A DNA stretch of 64,000 bases from Pseudomonas gingeri (GTDB lineage: Bacteria; Pseudomonadota; Gammaproteobacteria; Pseudomonadales; Pseudomonadaceae): assembly GCF_013385635.1 (NCBI RefSeq), contig NZ_JACAPR010000003.1:48122-112121 (forward strand), given 5' to 3'. Made by a program: the position numbers and the translations under genes. Below are positions 42,952 to 53,754 of the stretch, piece by piece (position 1 is the stretch's first letter; the number at the start of each line of letters is the position of its first letter). The notes beneath the pieces were generated by a model. The model made no database searches. It worked only from the letters and a program-made list of their open reading frames with translations, and was not told where the DNA came from.

Positions 42952-44778
42952 TTACTCGGCGGGTTCGTTGCTCTGGACCTTGTCGAGCTTGACCTCGAAA
43001 CCGTACTCGACGGTCTGCAGGTTGGTGCGCTGGTAGCTTTCCAGCTGCGTCGGCTGGCCGTAGAAGTAGTGCACGTCATAGAGCGGCGGTGAGTCCGCTT
43101 TCTCGTTATGGCGGGTGGCGAGGATTTCCTTCAGGTAGTTGCCGCTGTCGTCCCTGGCGTAGAAGCGCCAGGACTCGGCCGGGAACAGTTTCTGGTCGAC
43201 CACCAGGGCATTGCCCTTGAGTTCCAGGCCCTTGGGAAGCTGGCGGGTATCCAGGGTGTTTTTCTGGATATCGGCGAGAAACAGCGGTATCGAGCCGATG
43301 GCATAGGCCGGCGTTTCCGGGAACAGGTTGAGGTCGTAGGTGATGGTGCCTTCCAGCGGGTTGACCTCGAACGCTTCCTTGGGCAGCTCCAGCGGTTCGC
43401 CGCGTTTTCCCTGTTCGTCTTCGGCAAAGAAGGTGACCGGGCTGTCGCCGGGGCTGAAGGATGAGCCGAGCAGTTCGTCGTTGAAGGTCTTCGGATGGTC
43501 GAACTCGATGCGCGCGGCGCTGGCGTCGTCCACGGACTGGCTGATGCTGACACTCTTTTTCAGCTGTTCGGCGTCGAGATCGGCATCCTTGAGGTAGTGG
43601 GTCGCCTGGTCGTCATAGACCACCGCCGGCATCGGCAACGGCTGGATTTCCTTGCTGGTGGTGTCATCGAACTGGCGTATCGGCAGGTCCAGTTCCTTGC
43701 GGTTGACGGTGGCGCCGGAGAAATCCAGCACGCTGATTTCCAGCTTGTCGACCATGCCGTTGAAGTACACGCGGGTGTAATGGCTGCTCTGCCTGGCTTC
43801 GAAGGCTTTCTGTTCGTCATCGAGTTTCTTCTCGAAGGCGTCGCTCCAACTCTTCTGCTTGAGCATTTCATCCAGCTGTTGCTGGTAGAAGGCGATCTGT
43901 GCGGCGTTTTCATTGATCGACCCCGAGCGCGAGAGGAACTGCCCGGTACTGTCCTTGGCCTGGGCGATCAGCGGGTTCAGTGGGGTGTCACCGACCTGGG
44001 CGGCCTGGGGGGCGCTGTTGCTCAGTTCGATCTCGGCATTGTTCTTGTCGAGGGAAACCAGGGTCAGGCTGATGTTTTCGTTGGTCTGCCGCTTGCCGAT
44101 GTCCTTGCGGGTCAGGTCGAAGGTAAAGACCTTGCGCGGGGCGATCACCTCGACCTTGCCGTGCAGGGTCAGCGGTTGGGGCTGGTTGCGATTCTCGACC
44201 TCCACCCCGTCGACATACGGGTAGGTCACCGTCAGGTCGTCGGGGTTGGTCATGTTGGCGCTGGATGGGCTCAACTGGATGCCGGGATCGGTTTCCGACC
44301 ATTCGGGCTGGAAAGGCACGACCTGTTTGTTGCTCAGGGTCACCGACTGCCATTCCAGGGCGTGGGGGAAGGGAAACTCGGTCGGGTAGTTGAAACTGAA
44401 CGGGAAGATCGGCTGCAGGTCGGTCAGGTAGTCGGAGCTGGAGGCCTTGCGCAGCACGAACAGCCCGTTGATGTAGGTGTCGGCCAGGGCCTGCGGGGTC
44501 GGGTAGTGCTTGAGCAGCGCCAGGGCATCGTCGCTGTACTCGGTCTCGATCGGCTTGTCCCGCAGCCGCAGGCGAGCACGTTCGAGCAGCAGCAACGAGC
44601 CGCCGAGGTCCGCGACGGCGTCCTTGAGCTTGGGGTCCTGGATCGTGTCGAGGGTCTTTTCGAATTGCGCGGTTCTTTCCTCGAGACTGGTCTGTTGCTG
44701 CTTGTCGTCGGGGGAACAGCCGCTCATCAGCAGAGCGACCGAGAGTCCGAGGCAACCCAGGGGGCGTCGCAAATCCAT
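42952..44778 (-). CDS. Large hypothetical lipoprotein
   Basis: 608 aa. Signal peptide with lipobox LLMSGC (Cys at about 21), residue +2 Ser, so likely sorted to the outer membrane. A helical region about 30-100 (LEERTAQFEKTLDTIQDPKLKDAVADLGG) is followed by several beta-rich segments (VTYPYVDGVEVENRN, KVFTFDLTRKDIGKR, VYFNGMVDKLEISVLDF). No catalytic motif recognised. AGGAAA lies 9-14 nt before the ATG. Divergent from yqhA. Confidence 0.75.
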   Translation of the reverse strand: MDLRRPLGCLGLSVALLMSGCSPDDKQQQTSLEERTAQFEKTLDTIQDPKLKDAVADLGGSLLLLERARLRLRDKPIETEYSDDALALLKHYPTPQALADTYINGLFVLRKASSSDYLTDLQPIFPFSFNYPTEFPFPHALEWQSVTLSNKQVVPFQPEWSETDPGIQLSPSSANMTNPDDLTVTYPYVDGVEVENRNQPQPLTLHGKVEVIAPRKVFTFDLTRKDIGKRQTNENISLTLVSLDKNNAEIELSNSAPQAAQVGDTPLNPLIAQAKDSTGQFLSRSGSINENAAQIAFYQQQLDEMLKQKSWSDAFEKKLDDEQKAFEARQSSHYTRVYFNGMVDKLEISVLDFSGATVNRKELDLPIRQFDDTTSKEIQPLPMPAVVYDDQATHYLKDADLDAEQLKKSVSISQSVDDASAARIEFDHPKTFNDELLGSSFSPGDSPVTFFAEDEQGKRGEPLELPKEAFEVNPLEGTITYDLNLFPETPAYAIGSIPLFLADIQKNTLDTRQLPKGLELKGNALVVDQKLFPAESWRFYARDDSGNYLKEILATRHNEKADSPPLYDVHYFYGQPTQLESYQRTNLQTVEYGFEVKLDKVQSNEPAE

Positions 44779-44949
44779 TGTTCGGTTTTCCTGTCCACAG
44801 TGCATGCGCGATGTCGTTGATGCCGACACTAGCAGAAAATCGCTTTTGCAGAGCTGTCACTCTGTTGAACGAGGCGCCTGCCGCGAGCTTTTTCCCTCGG
44901 GTTTCACCGCTGGTATACTCGCCGCCATTTCAGGCGATATGTGAGATTC

Positions 44950-45438
44950 ATGGAACGTTTTATCGAAAATGCAATGTATGCCTCGCGCTGGCTCCTGGCG
45001 CCGATCTACTTCGGACTGTCCCTGGGGTTGCTGGCATTGGCGCTGAAGTTCTTCCAGGAAGTGTTTCACGTCATCCCCAACGTGTTTGCCATGGCCGAGG
45101 CCGACCTGATCCTGGTGCTGCTGTCGCTGATCGACATGGCGCTGGTGGGCGGGCTGCTGGTGATGGTGATGATTTCCGGCTACGAGAACTTCGTTTCCCA
45201 GCTGGACATCGATGAAGACAAGGAAAAGCTCAGCTGGCTGGGCAAGATGGACTCCACCTCATTGAAGATGAAGGTGGCGGCCTCCATCGTGGCGATCTCG
45301 TCGATTCACCTGTTGCGGGTGTTCATGGATGCCAAGAACGTCGATCCGGTGCACTTGCAGTGGTACGTGATCATCCACATGACCTTTGTGATCTCGGCCT
45401 TTGCCATGGGTTACCTGGACAAGCTGACCAAGCACTGA
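44950..45438 (+). CDS. yqhA: UPF0114/YqhA family inner-membrane protein
   Basis: 162 aa, four membrane segments. Near-identical to E. coli YqhA over [57 protein letters not shown] and [12 protein letters not shown]. Function unknown. ATG 44950 is the family start; a GTG nine bases upstream is in frame but unneeded. Has its own terminator. Confidence 0.93.
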   Translation: MERFIENAMYASRWLLAPIYFGLSLGLLALALKFFQEVFHVIPNVFAMAEADLILVLLSLIDMALVGGLLVMVMISGYENFVSQLDIDEDKEKLSWLGKMDSTSLKMKVAASIVAISSIHLLRVFMDAKNVDPVHLQWYVIIHMTFVISAFAMGYLDKLTKH

Positions 45439-45463
45439 TCGGCACGTACCTGGCCTTGTCCGC

Positions 45464-45503
45464 GCCGCCCGTCCGTTGTGAAACGGACGGGCGGCGTCGT
45501 TTT
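45464..45503 (+). terminator. Strong rho-independent terminator after yqhA
   Basis: CGCCGCCCGTCCGTT, loop GTGA, AACGGACGGGCGGCG, followed by TCGTTTT. A 15-bp stem, the longest perfect hairpin terminator in this window. Confidence 0.88.
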
Positions 45504-45572
45504 CGCCTTGTGCTTTTGCCGGACGAGGCATATGCCTGTCTGTAGCCCAGTCCGAAAAGTCGAGGTGCGCCC

Positions 45573-45878
45573 ATGAACCTGCAAGAGCTGAACAGTTTCG
45601 CCCTCGCCGGGCGGATCGACGAGTTGAACCTGATCTCCCTCGAAGGTGGCATCTATCTGCTGGAAGCGCGGATGCACGGAGCGGCCTACCCGCTCAACGA
45701 CGATCACGGGCAGACCCTGCACCTGCGTTCGGTGGAGCATGCGAGGGAGGTGCTGGAAAGAATGCCGAAGCTGCCGTTCCACCTGATCCATACCTCGGTG
45801 CACGACGAAATGTGCGGGATGCCGGCCAGTGCCGAGGACAGCCTGAAGGTGCCCATCGCCTTCCATTCTGGCTGGTGA
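45573..45878 (+). CDS. DUF6482 family protein
   Basis: 101 aa soluble protein. Family-like pattern: MNLQELNSFALAGRIDELNLISLEGGIYLLEARM, GQTLHLRSVEHAREVLE, FHLIHTSVHDEMCGM. Common in pseudomonads between yqhA and fklB; function unknown. Confidence 0.78.
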   Translation: MNLQELNSFALAGRIDELNLISLEGGIYLLEARMHGAAYPLNDDHGQTLHLRSVEHAREVLERMPKLPFHLIHTSVHDEMCGMPASAEDSLKVPIAFHSGW

Positions 45879-45995
45879 GGCTGCTGACAGCGGACGCTTC
45901 TGTGCTAGTCTGCTCGCCCTTTTTGGTTCCGGGCGCGAGGGGAAATGCCGTATTCCAGGGTGTTTTCCAGAGCAGACCCATAGCGGAGCAGTGTT

Positions 45996-46613
45996 ATGTC
46001 CGAAGTAAATCTGTCCACCGACGAAACCCGCGTCAGCTACGGCATCGGCCGTCAGCTGGGCGACCAACTGCGTGACAACCCGCCACCGGGCGTGAGCCTG
46101 GACGCGATCCTGGCCGGTCTGACCGACGCGTTTGGCGGCAAGCCAAGCCGTGTGGGCCAGGACGAACTGTCCGCCAGCTTCAAGGTCATCCGCGAAATCA
46201 TGCAGGCCGAAGCGGCCGCCAAGGCTGAAGCCGCGGCAGGTGCCGGCCTGGCATTCCTGGCTGAAAACGCCAAGCGTGACGGCATCACCACCCTGGCATC
46301 GGGCCTGCAGTTCGAAGTGCTGACTCAAGGTGAGGGCGCCAAGCCATCCCGTGAGGACACCGTTCGCACTCACTACCACGGTACCCTGATCGACGGCACC
46401 GTGTTCGACAGCTCCTACGAGCGTGGCCAGCCAGCCGAATTCCCGGTAGGCGGCGTGATCGCCGGTTGGACCGAAGCCTTGCAACTGATGAATGCCGGCA
46501 GCAAATGGCGCCTGTACGTGCCGAGCGAACTGGCCTACGGCGCTCAAGGCGTTGGCAGTATCCCGCCGCACAGCGTTCTGGTGTTCGACGTCGAGTTGCT
46601 CGACGTTCTGTAA
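45996..46613 (+). CDS. fklB: FKBP-type peptidyl-prolyl isomerase
   Basis: 205 aa. N-terminal dimerisation helices about 1-85 (FkpA/Mip-like, rich in Ala/Glu), C-terminal FKBP domain about 95-205 with VRTHYHGTLIDGTVFDSSYERGQPAEFPVGGVI, WTEALQLMNAGSKWRLYVPSELAYG and IPPHSVLVFDVELLDV. No signal peptide, so cytoplasmic FklB rather than FkpA. Confidence 0.93.
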   Translation: MSEVNLSTDETRVSYGIGRQLGDQLRDNPPPGVSLDAILAGLTDAFGGKPSRVGQDELSASFKVIREIMQAEAAAKAEAAAGAGLAFLAENAKRDGITTLASGLQFEVLTQGEGAKPSREDTVRTHYHGTLIDGTVFDSSYERGQPAEFPVGGVIAGWTEALQLMNAGSKWRLYVPSELAYGAQGVGSIPPHSVLVFDVELLDVL

Positions 46614-46712
46614 CCCGCCGCACCCGCCTCTCTACGGGGGCGGTCCTTGTGTGGGAGGTCGGACCGCCGCGAAGGCGGTCTTACTGCCACAAGCAATGTG
46701 GCGGATGTACTG

Positions 46713-46741
46713 GCCTCTTCGCGGGCAAGCCCGCTCCCACA
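46713..46741. repeat. Single REP element
   Basis: CCTCTTCGCGGGCAAGCCCGCTCCCACA, a lone REP of the variant seen in the 131-bp array. An unrelated hairpin (GACCGCC...GGCGGTC, 46661-46680) lies just upstream and may terminate fklB. Confidence 0.8.
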
Positions 46742-46751
46742 GACACCGTTG

Positions 46752-47009
46752 TCATACCTGCAGCTTGCTGTTCAGTTCTCCCGTCGGGCGCAATGCCCGG
46801 GCATAGCAGAACAGAAACAGGTTGCGCACCAGTTCCTTGAGCACCAACGGCTCGCTGGAACTCAGGCCGCTGACATCCAGGTCACCCTGGTCCTGCAGTT
46901 CATTCAGGGCTTCTTCTTCCAGCACCGCACAGACTTCACCCGTTTCCCGATGCAGGATGCGCAGGTAAGGGTGTGGGCGGTCCAGCCAGGCATCGATCAA
47001 ATAAGTCAT
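46752..47009 (-). CDS. Small conserved protein under a Fur box
   Basis: 85 aa, no signal peptide. Sequence MTYLIDAWLDRPHPYLRILHRETGEVCAVLEEEALNELQDQ. AAGGAG lies 8 nt before the ATG and a clear Fur box lies 25 bp upstream of it. It takes the place of PAO1 PA4570, a gene I recall as iron-responsive. Biochemical function unknown; one idea is a role in iron sparing. Confidence 0.75.
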   Translation of the reverse strand: MTYLIDAWLDRPHPYLRILHRETGEVCAVLEEEALNELQDQGDLDVSGLSSSEPLVLKELVRNLFLFCYARALRPTGELNSKLQV

Positions 47010-47033
47010 GGTCTCATCTCCTTGAAGGATTTC

Positions 47034-47053
47034 AATGAGAATAATTCTTATTC
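47034..47053. promoter_or_regulatory. Fur box
   Basis: AATGAGAATAATTCTTATTC, near-palindromic and close to the consensus GATAATGATAATCATTATC. It sits at the expected promoter position for the minus-strand gene ending at 46752, so iron would repress that gene through Fur. Confidence 0.75.
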
Positions 47054-47140
47054 AAAGAATAGCAAGTGCCTATTGGCGGATTCCTGGTTTTTCTGTGGGG
47101 GAATTGTCTGGCGTCAAGCGGGGGAGAAGGCGATTACATT

Positions 47141-47250
47141 GATCGTTCCCACGCCCTGCGTGGGAATGCAGCCCATGACGCTCTGCGTCACTTGCAGAGC
47201 GGACGCGGAGCGTCCAGCGAGTATTCCCACGCCGGGGCGTGGGAACGATC
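47141..47250. repeat. 110-bp palindromic intergenic repeat
   Basis: Outer arms GATCGTTCCCACGCC and GGCGTGGGAACGATC are perfectly inverted; inner arms are GACGCTCTGCGTC and GGACGCGGAGCGTCC. A shorter, related half is at 52983-53034. Resembles Pseudomonas intergenic repeats distinct from REP. Confidence 0.88.
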
Positions 47251-47263
47251 ATGTATGGGGTAC

Positions 47264-47605
47264 TCAGACCTTTCTGACGAACTCGGATTTGAGCTTCATC
47301 GGGCCGATGCCATCGATCTTGCAATCGATATCGTGATCGCCGTCGCACAGGCGGATGTTTTTGACCTTGGTGCCGACCTTGACCACCAGGGAGGTGCCCT
47401 TGACCTTGAGGTCCTTGATCACGGTGATGGTGTCGCCATCCTGCAGGACGTTGCCCACGGAATCCTTTTTCACGCTGTCGTCGGACGCGGTCTCGGCTTC
47501 GCCGGCGGCTGACCACTCATGGGCGCACTCCGGGCAGACCAGTTGGGTACCGTCTTCGTAGGTGAATTCGGAATTGCATTTCGGGCAGGGTGGCAACGTG
47601 CTCAC
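47264..47605 (-). CDS. yjdM: Zinc-ribbon YjdM/PhnA family protein
   Basis: 113 aa. N-terminal zinc ribbon (CPKC...CPEC, residues 7-29) and C-terminal PhnA-type SH3-like domain ([49 protein letters not shown]). Despite the old PhnA name, no phosphonate genes are near. Length is normal. Function unclear. Confidence 0.92.
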   Translation of the reverse strand: MSTLPPCPKCNSEFTYEDGTQLVCPECAHEWSAAGEAETASDDSVKKDSVGNVLQDGDTITVIKDLKVKGTSLVVKVGTKVKNIRLCDGDHDIDCKIDGIGPMKLKSEFVRKV

Positions 47606-47703
47606 TAAGGCTCCTCAGGTTAGGGAAGGCTAAAAGCGCACATTATATAGGGTTTTAACGGAGGAGGGGGCACGGCAACAGAGGGCAGGTTGACGCAGAA
47701 CCT

Positions 47704-47788
47704 TGTAGGCGTCCGGCTTGCCGGCGATGGCATCCGCAAGGGCGGCGCATGGCCCAGGGGCCTCATCGCCGGCAAGCCGGCTCCTACA
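47704..47788. repeat. REPIN
   Basis: Inverted REP pair between yjdM and ispB; left end TGTAGGCGTCCGGC shows a small change. Confidence 0.9.
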
Positions 47789-47805
47789 GTAGAACGTGGT
47801 TTGCC

Positions 47806-48774
47806 TTAGTGGGTACGGGCAACCGCGAACTCGCTCAGTTCCACCAGCGCATCGCGATACTCGCTGGCCGGCAAGGCTTCCAGGCAGGCGATTGCACGGG
47901 CGACGTAGTCACGGGCCAGTTGTGCGGTGTATTCCAGCGAGCCCGAGGCTTCGACGGCGGCGCGGATGCTTTCCAGGTCCTCGATTCCGCCTTTCTGGAT
48001 CGCCTGGCGCACCAGGGCAGCCTGCTCCGGAGTGCCTTCGCGCATGGTGTAGATCAGCGGCAGGGTCGGCTTGCCTTCGGCCAGGTCGTCACCGACGTTC
48101 TTGCCCAGGGTCTCGGCATCACCCTTGTAGTCCAGCAAGTCGTCGACCAGTTGGAAGGCCACACCCAGGTGGTCGCCGAAGGTACGCAGGGCTTCGGACT
48201 GTTCCGGCGTGGCCTGGCACAGGGCTGCGGCGCTGTGGGTGGAGGCTTCGAAGAGCATCGCGGTCTTGCCGCGGATGACTTCCATGTAGGTTTCCTCGGT
48301 GGTGCTGGCGTCACGCACCTTGGACAGCTGCAGCACTTCGCCTTCGGCGATGATGCGCGTGGCCTGGGAGAGAATCTTCATGACCGGCATCGAGCCCAGC
48401 TCAACCATCATCTCGAACGAGCGCGAGTACAGGAAGTCGCCGACCAGCACGCTGGGGGCGTTGCCCCACATGGCATTGGCGGTGGAGCGGCCGCGGCGCA
48501 TGCCGGACATGTCGACCACGTCGTCATGCAGCAGGGTGGCGGTGTGCAGGAACTCGATGGTCGCCGCCAGCAGGCGCAGGTCATCGCCTTCGCGCCCCAG
48601 GGCCTTGCCGCACAGCAGCACCAATAAAGGACGCAGGCGCTTGCCCCCGGCCGAGGTGATGTAGTCGCCGATTTTCGAGACCAGCGGCACCCGGGAAGTC
48701 AGCTGCTTCTTGATGATGCCGTCGACGGCGCTAAAATCGTCCGCCACCGCGCGGTAGAATGCTTGGGGTTGCAT
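47806..48774 (-). CDS. ispB: Octaprenyl/nonaprenyl diphosphate synthase
   Basis: 322 aa. Makes the polyprenyl tail of ubiquinone from FPP and IPP. First Asp-rich motif [15 protein letters not shown], second [12 protein letters not shown], plus GGKRLRPLL. Divergent from rplU-rpmA, as in many Gammaproteobacteria. Pseudomonas ubiquinone is Q9, so the product is probably nonaprenyl diphosphate (known for the genus, not read here). Confidence 0.95.
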   Translation of the reverse strand: MQPQAFYRAVADDFSAVDGIIKKQLTSRVPLVSKIGDYITSAGGKRLRPLLVLLCGKALGREGDDLRLLAATIEFLHTATLLHDDVVDMSGMRRGRSTANAMWGNAPSVLVGDFLYSRSFEMMVELGSMPVMKILSQATRIIAEGEVLQLSKVRDASTTEETYMEVIRGKTAMLFEASTHSAAALCQATPEQSEALRTFGDHLGVAFQLVDDLLDYKGDAETLGKNVGDDLAEGKPTLPLIYTMREGTPEQAALVRQAIQKGGIEDLESIRAAVEASGSLEYTAQLARDYVARAIACLEALPASEYRDALVELSEFAVARTH

Positions 48775-49015
48775 CAGCGAGAGTCGCTCCAGAAGGGTTG
48801 CGCGGCATGCTAGGGCGGGGGTCCGGGCCTGTCAAGGCACCATACCTGGCCACTTGCAAGGATCAGGCGGCTTGCGTACAATCGCGCACCCTGAACTTCC
48901 TGGGCAGCACCTGCCTTACGCAATTGCACTTGGGCCGTTCCAGCCCCATGCAGCCATGCCAGCCAATACCTTTACCTATAAAGCGCTGGGTGAGCAGGAT
49001 TATCGGAGAAATACC

Positions 49016-49330
49016 ATGTCTTACGCAGTAATCGTTACCGGCGGCAAGCAGTATAAAGTCGCTCCAGGTGAATACCTGAAGATCGAAAAACTGGAAATCG
49101 CCACCGGCGAATCCGTTACTTTTGATCGCGTTCTGTTGGTCGCCAATGGCGATGACGTGAATATCGGTGCTCCAGTTGTTGCTGGCGCTACCGTTGTGGC
49201 TGAAGTGATTTCCCAAGGTCGTCACGATAAAGTCCGCATCATCAAGTTCCGTCGTCGTAAGCACCACATGAAGCGTATGGGCCACCGCCAGTGGTACACC
49301 GAGATCAAAATCACCGGTATTCAGGCTTAA
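49016..49330 (+). CDS. rplU: 50S ribosomal protein L21
   Basis: 104 aa. [26 protein letters not shown] start, [25 protein letters not shown] middle and [26 protein letters not shown] end are diagnostic. CGGAGAA precedes the ATG. Forms an operon with rpmA, 34 bp downstream. Confidence 0.98.
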   Translation: MSYAVIVTGGKQYKVAPGEYLKIEKLEIATGESVTFDRVLLVANGDDVNIGAPVVAGATVVAEVISQGRHDKVRIIKFRRRKHHMKRMGHRQWYTEIKITGIQA

Positions 49331-49364
49331 TTTCAGCCTAATTCCTCACTAGGAGAATTGACTC

Positions 49365-49622
49365 ATGGCACACAAAAAAGCTGGTGGTAGTACCCGTAAC
49401 GGTCGCGACTCAGAAGCCAAACGCCTTGGCGTGAAGATGTATGGCGGCCAGAAAATCATTCCGGGCAACATCATCGTGCGTCAGCGCGGCACCCAATTCC
49501 ACGCCGGTTACGGTGTTGGCATGGGCAAGGATCATACCCTCTTCGCTAAAATCGAAGGCGTGATCAAGTTTGAAGTAAAAGGCGCTTTCAACCGCCGTTA
49601 CGTGAGCGTTGTCGCGGCTTAA
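49365..49622 (+). CDS. rpmA: 50S ribosomal protein L27
   Basis: 85 aa. [24 protein letters not shown] at the N-terminus reaches the peptidyl transferase centre; [22 protein letters not shown] follows. AGGAG before the ATG. Ends with a terminator. Confidence 0.98.
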   Translation: MAHKKAGGSTRNGRDSEAKRLGVKMYGGQKIIPGNIIVRQRGTQFHAGYGVGMGKDHTLFAKIEGVIKFEVKGAFNRRYVSVVAA

Positions 49623-49639
49623 TCGCGAGAATGCTGGAG

Positions 49640-49667
49640 AAGCCCCGTCTTGCGACGGGGCTTTTTC
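49640..49667 (+). terminator. Rho-independent terminator after rpmA
   Basis: AGCCCCGTC, loop TTGC, GACGGGGCT, then TTTT. Confidence 0.93.
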
Positions 49668-49735
49668 GTTTGTGGGGTGAGTCTCTTGCAAAGCTGTTTG
49701 TATGGGCTGCCGGCGCTGGATTTTTCGGTCGTTGA

Positions 49736-49870
49736 GTGGGTTTGTTCGAAAGCTCGCCGAGCGGCGATCAGGCAAGGCAAAAACAGGCGAGGAAGCGCAG
49801 TTTAGTCCGCTAAATGAGCATCCGAGGCTGTTTTTAACGCAGTATGATCGACGCGCAGGCAGGTTTCGGG
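49736..49870. repeat. MITE-like palindromic repeat, copy 1
   Basis: Contains AAGGCAAAAACAGGCGAGG and CCGAGGCTGTTTTTAACGCAG around an inner dyad (GTTTAGTCCGCTAAAT). A related copy lies inverted at 53487-53622. It fills most of the 339-bp rpmA-obg gap. Confidence 0.85.
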
Positions 49871-49925
49871 CAAGGCCTGAGTCGCCGCGCTCATCTTTGC
49901 AAGGGTCTTATACTTGTATTTGTGA

Positions 49926-51185
<1,260 letters not shown>

Positions 51186-51202
51186 TTCATTGGTTAAACT
51201 AC

Positions 51203-51228
51203 TACGCCGCTCACTGAAGCGGCGTTTT
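51203..51228 (+). terminator. Weak terminator-like hairpin after obg
   Basis: ACGCCGC, loop TCACTGAA, GCGGCGT, TTTA. A short T-run, so it may be an attenuating hairpin before proB. Confidence 0.6.
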
Positions 51229-51306
51229 AGTCTCTGTAAAACGTAAATCACATAATCGCGTGGATGGTGCTCGGTCGTGCCATTCGCTGGCTAAGGTTGG
51301 AAGATC

Positions 51307-52425
51307 ATGCGGAGCAAGGTGACAGGTGCGCAGCGTTGGGTCGTGAAGATCGGCAGTGCACTGCTGACGGCGGACGGCAAGGGTCTGGATCGCGCGGCAA
51401 TGGGTGTCTGGGTTGAGCAGATGGTGGCCTTGCACGAGGCTGGCGTGGAGCTGGTGCTGGTGTCATCCGGCGCGGTGGCGGCGGGCATGAGCCGGCTGGG
51501 CTGGACGGTGCGACCGAGTGCCATGCACGAGTTGCAGGCGGCGGCGGCCATTGGCCAGATGGGCCTGGTGCAGGCCTGGGAGTCGAGCTTTGCCGAGCAT
51601 GGTCGTCATACCGCGCAGATCCTGCTGACCCATGATGACTTGTCCGACCGCAAGCGTTACCTCAATGCGCGCAGCACCCTGCGGGCCCTGGTGGAGCTCA
51701 AGGTGATCCCGGTGATCAACGAGAACGACACCGTGGTCACCGATGAAATCCGTTTCGGCGACAACGATACCCTGGCGGCGCTGGTCGCCAACCTGGTGGA
51801 AGCGGACCTGCTGGTGATCCTGACGGATCGCGATGGCATGTTCGACGCCGATCCGCGCAACAACCCCGATGCCCAGCTGATCTACGAAGCCCGTGCCGAC
51901 GATCCGGCGCTGGATGCGGTGGCGGGCGGTACCGGCGGCGCCCTGGGGCGCGGCGGCATGCAGACCAAGCTGCGTGCGGCGCGGCTGGCGGCACGCTCCG
52001 GTGCGCATACCATCATCGTCGGCGGTCGCCTGGAGCGGGTGCTGGATCGCCTCAAGGCGGGCGAGCGCATCGGTACCTTGCTGTCGCCCGAGCGCGGCAT
52101 GTTGGCGGCGCGCAAGCAGTGGCTGGCCGGGCATCTGCAGACCCGTGGCACGCTGGTGCTGGATGATGGGGCGGTCAATGCCCTGGCGCGTGATCACAAG
52201 AGCCTGCTGCCGGTGGGGGTGAAGCTGGTGCAGGGTAGCTTCCGTCGTGGCGAAATGGTCGTGTGCGTGGCTGCGGATGGTCGTGAGATTGCCCGTGGGC
52301 TCGCCAACTACAGTGCTCTTGAGGCGCAGAAGATCATTGGCCAGTCGTCTGAAGCGATTGTCGGGTTGCTGGGGTATATGGCGGAACCGGAACTGGTTCA
52401 TCGCGATAACCTTATTCTGGTGTGA
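51307..52425 (+). CDS. proB: Glutamate 5-kinase
   Basis: 372 aa. First step of proline synthesis. Amino-acid kinase domain about 1-260 ([56 protein letters not shown]) and C-terminal PUA domain about 275-365 ([27 protein letters not shown]). AAGGTTGGAAG before the ATG. Confidence 0.97.
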   Translation: MRSKVTGAQRWVVKIGSALLTADGKGLDRAAMGVWVEQMVALHEAGVELVLVSSGAVAAGMSRLGWTVRPSAMHELQAAAAIGQMGLVQAWESSFAEHGRHTAQILLTHDDLSDRKRYLNARSTLRALVELKVIPVINENDTVVTDEIRFGDNDTLAALVANLVEADLLVILTDRDGMFDADPRNNPDAQLIYEARADDPALDAVAGGTGGALGRGGMQTKLRAARLAARSGAHTIIVGGRLERVLDRLKAGERIGTLLSPERGMLAARKQWLAGHLQTRGTLVLDDGAVNALARDHKSLLPVGVKLVQGSFRRGEMVVCVAADGREIARGLANYSALEAQKIIGQSSEAIVGLLGYMAEPELVHRDNLILV

Positions 52426-52445
52426 TGGGTTCGAGGGAGAAGGGC

Positions 52446-52907
52446 ATGGGGTTGGCAAAAGGATTGTTGGGGTTGTTCCTGGCGATGCCGTTGTGGGTGT
52501 CGGCCGAGGAAATCGGCCAGGTGTCCACGGTGTTCAAGTTCGTCGGGCCGAATGACCGGATCGTGGTCGAGGCGTTCGATGATCCGAAGGTCGAGGGTGT
52601 GACCTGCTATCTGTCCCGTGCCAAGACGGGTGGCCTGAAGGGTGGCCTGGGGTTGGCGGAAGATCGGGCCGAGGCCTCGATTGCCTGTCGCCAGGTCGGG
52701 CCGATTCGCTTCAGTGGTGAGCTGAAGGATGGTGATGAGGTGTTCAAGGAGCGCACGTCGCTGGTATTCAAGACCATGCAGGTGGTGCGTTTCCTCGACA
52801 AGAAGCGCAATACGCTGGTGTACCTGGTCTATAGCGATCGCCTGATCGAGGGCAGCCCGCAGAATGCGGTGACGGCTATTCCGATTCTGCCTTGGCCGAA
52901 TCAGTGA
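52446..52907 (+). CDS. creA: CreA family exported protein
   Basis: 153 aa. Signal peptide 1-20 (ends WVSA-EE). Family marks: [86 protein letters not shown] 52446 is preferred because GAGGGAGAAGG is directly upstream; an earlier ATG overlaps the proB end. Role unknown. Confidence 0.92.
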   Translation: MGLAKGLLGLFLAMPLWVSAEEIGQVSTVFKFVGPNDRIVVEAFDDPKVEGVTCYLSRAKTGGLKGGLGLAEDRAEASIACRQVGPIRFSGELKDGDEVFKERTSLVFKTMQVVRFLDKKRNTLVYLVYSDRLIEGSPQNAVTAIPILPWPNQ

Positions 52908-52982
52908 GAATCAAGGGTTACCCGCTGCTATTGGTTGTCGCGAACCTGTAGGAGGCAGGTCTTGCTCTTGCGGAGTTTGATA

Positions 52983-53034
52983 GATCGTTCCCACGCTCCG
53001 CGTGGGAATGCCACCCGTGACGCTCCGCGTCACA
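52983..53034. repeat. Half copy of the 110-bp palindromic repeat
   Basis: GATCGTTCCCACGCTCCGCGTGGGAATG and GTGACGCTCCGCGTCAC match the left half of the element at 47141-47250; the closing arm is missing. Confidence 0.78.
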
Positions 53035-53046
53035 AGTCGCAGGCAA

Positions 53047-53076
53047 TAAAAAACCGACCCTGGGGTCGGTTTTTTA
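53047..53076. terminator. Terminator after rpsT
   Basis: AAAAAACCGACCC, loop TGG, GGTCGGTTTTTT; symmetric, so it can stop rpsT (minus) and creA (plus). Confidence 0.92.
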
Positions 53077-53089
53077 ACAAGCGTGTCGC

Positions 53090-53368
53090 TTAGGCTGCAG
53101 CAGCAAGGTTCAGAGCCTTGATGTGGCCATTCAGACGACCTTTATGGCGAGCAGCCTTGTTCTTGTGGATGATACCTTTATCGGCCATGCGGTCGATAAC
53201 AGGAACAGCCAGAACATAGGCAGCTTGCGCTTTAGCAGCGTCTTTTGCGTCGATGGCTTTAACTACGTTCTTGATGTAGGTACGAACCATGGAACGCAGG
53301 CTGGCGTTGTGGCTGCGACGCTTCTCAGCCTGTTTTGCACGTTTTTTGGCGGAAGGTGAGTTGGCCAC
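53090..53368 (-). CDS. rpsT: 30S ribosomal protein S20
   Basis: 92 aa. [39 protein letters not shown] and [24 protein letters not shown] are diagnostic of S20. Divergent from murJ. GAGGAGCTC lies before the ATG on the minus strand. Confidence 0.98.
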   Translation of the reverse strand: MANSPSAKKRAKQAEKRRSHNASLRSMVRTYIKNVVKAIDAKDAAKAQAAYVLAVPVIDRMADKGIIHKNKAARHKGRLNGHIKALNLAAAA

Positions 53369-53486
53369 CGTCGAGCTCCTCGAAAGACTTTTTAGGAAAT
53401 AGCAAACAAAATAGGCCGCGAATCATGCCGATGAGTTGAAGTCTTGTCAAGGGCGGGCGATGCGTTCCGCTGAGTGGTCGATGCAG

Positions 53487-53622
53487 TCCTCGTGAAAACT
53501 ACTGCGCTCGACAATACTGCGTTAAAAACAGGCTCGGAATGCTCATGTAGGTCCCTACACTCCGCGCCCTCGCCTGTTTTTGCCTTGTCTTGCCTTCGCT
53601 CGCTACGTTTTCACGGGGACTG
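53487..53622. repeat. MITE-like palindromic repeat, copy 2 (inverted)
   Basis: TGCGTTAAAAACAGGCTCGG...CCTCGCCTGTTTTTGCCTTG: the reverse complement matches the element at 49736-49870 through most of its length. The ends TCCTCGTGAAAAC and GTTTTCACGGGGA form a terminal inverted repeat. It fills the 53369-53754 gap. Confidence 0.85.
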
Positions 53623-53754
53623 ATGACGGATATTTCTTTCCGGCGCACGACCTGTAAACTCGCGAGCTTTGGCTCTGTGCTGTTGCGGCGCGGAGTATCG
53701 CATAGCTGGGCGCTTTATTCGCCTGTTCTTTACCCAAAGGCACATAAACCTTCA

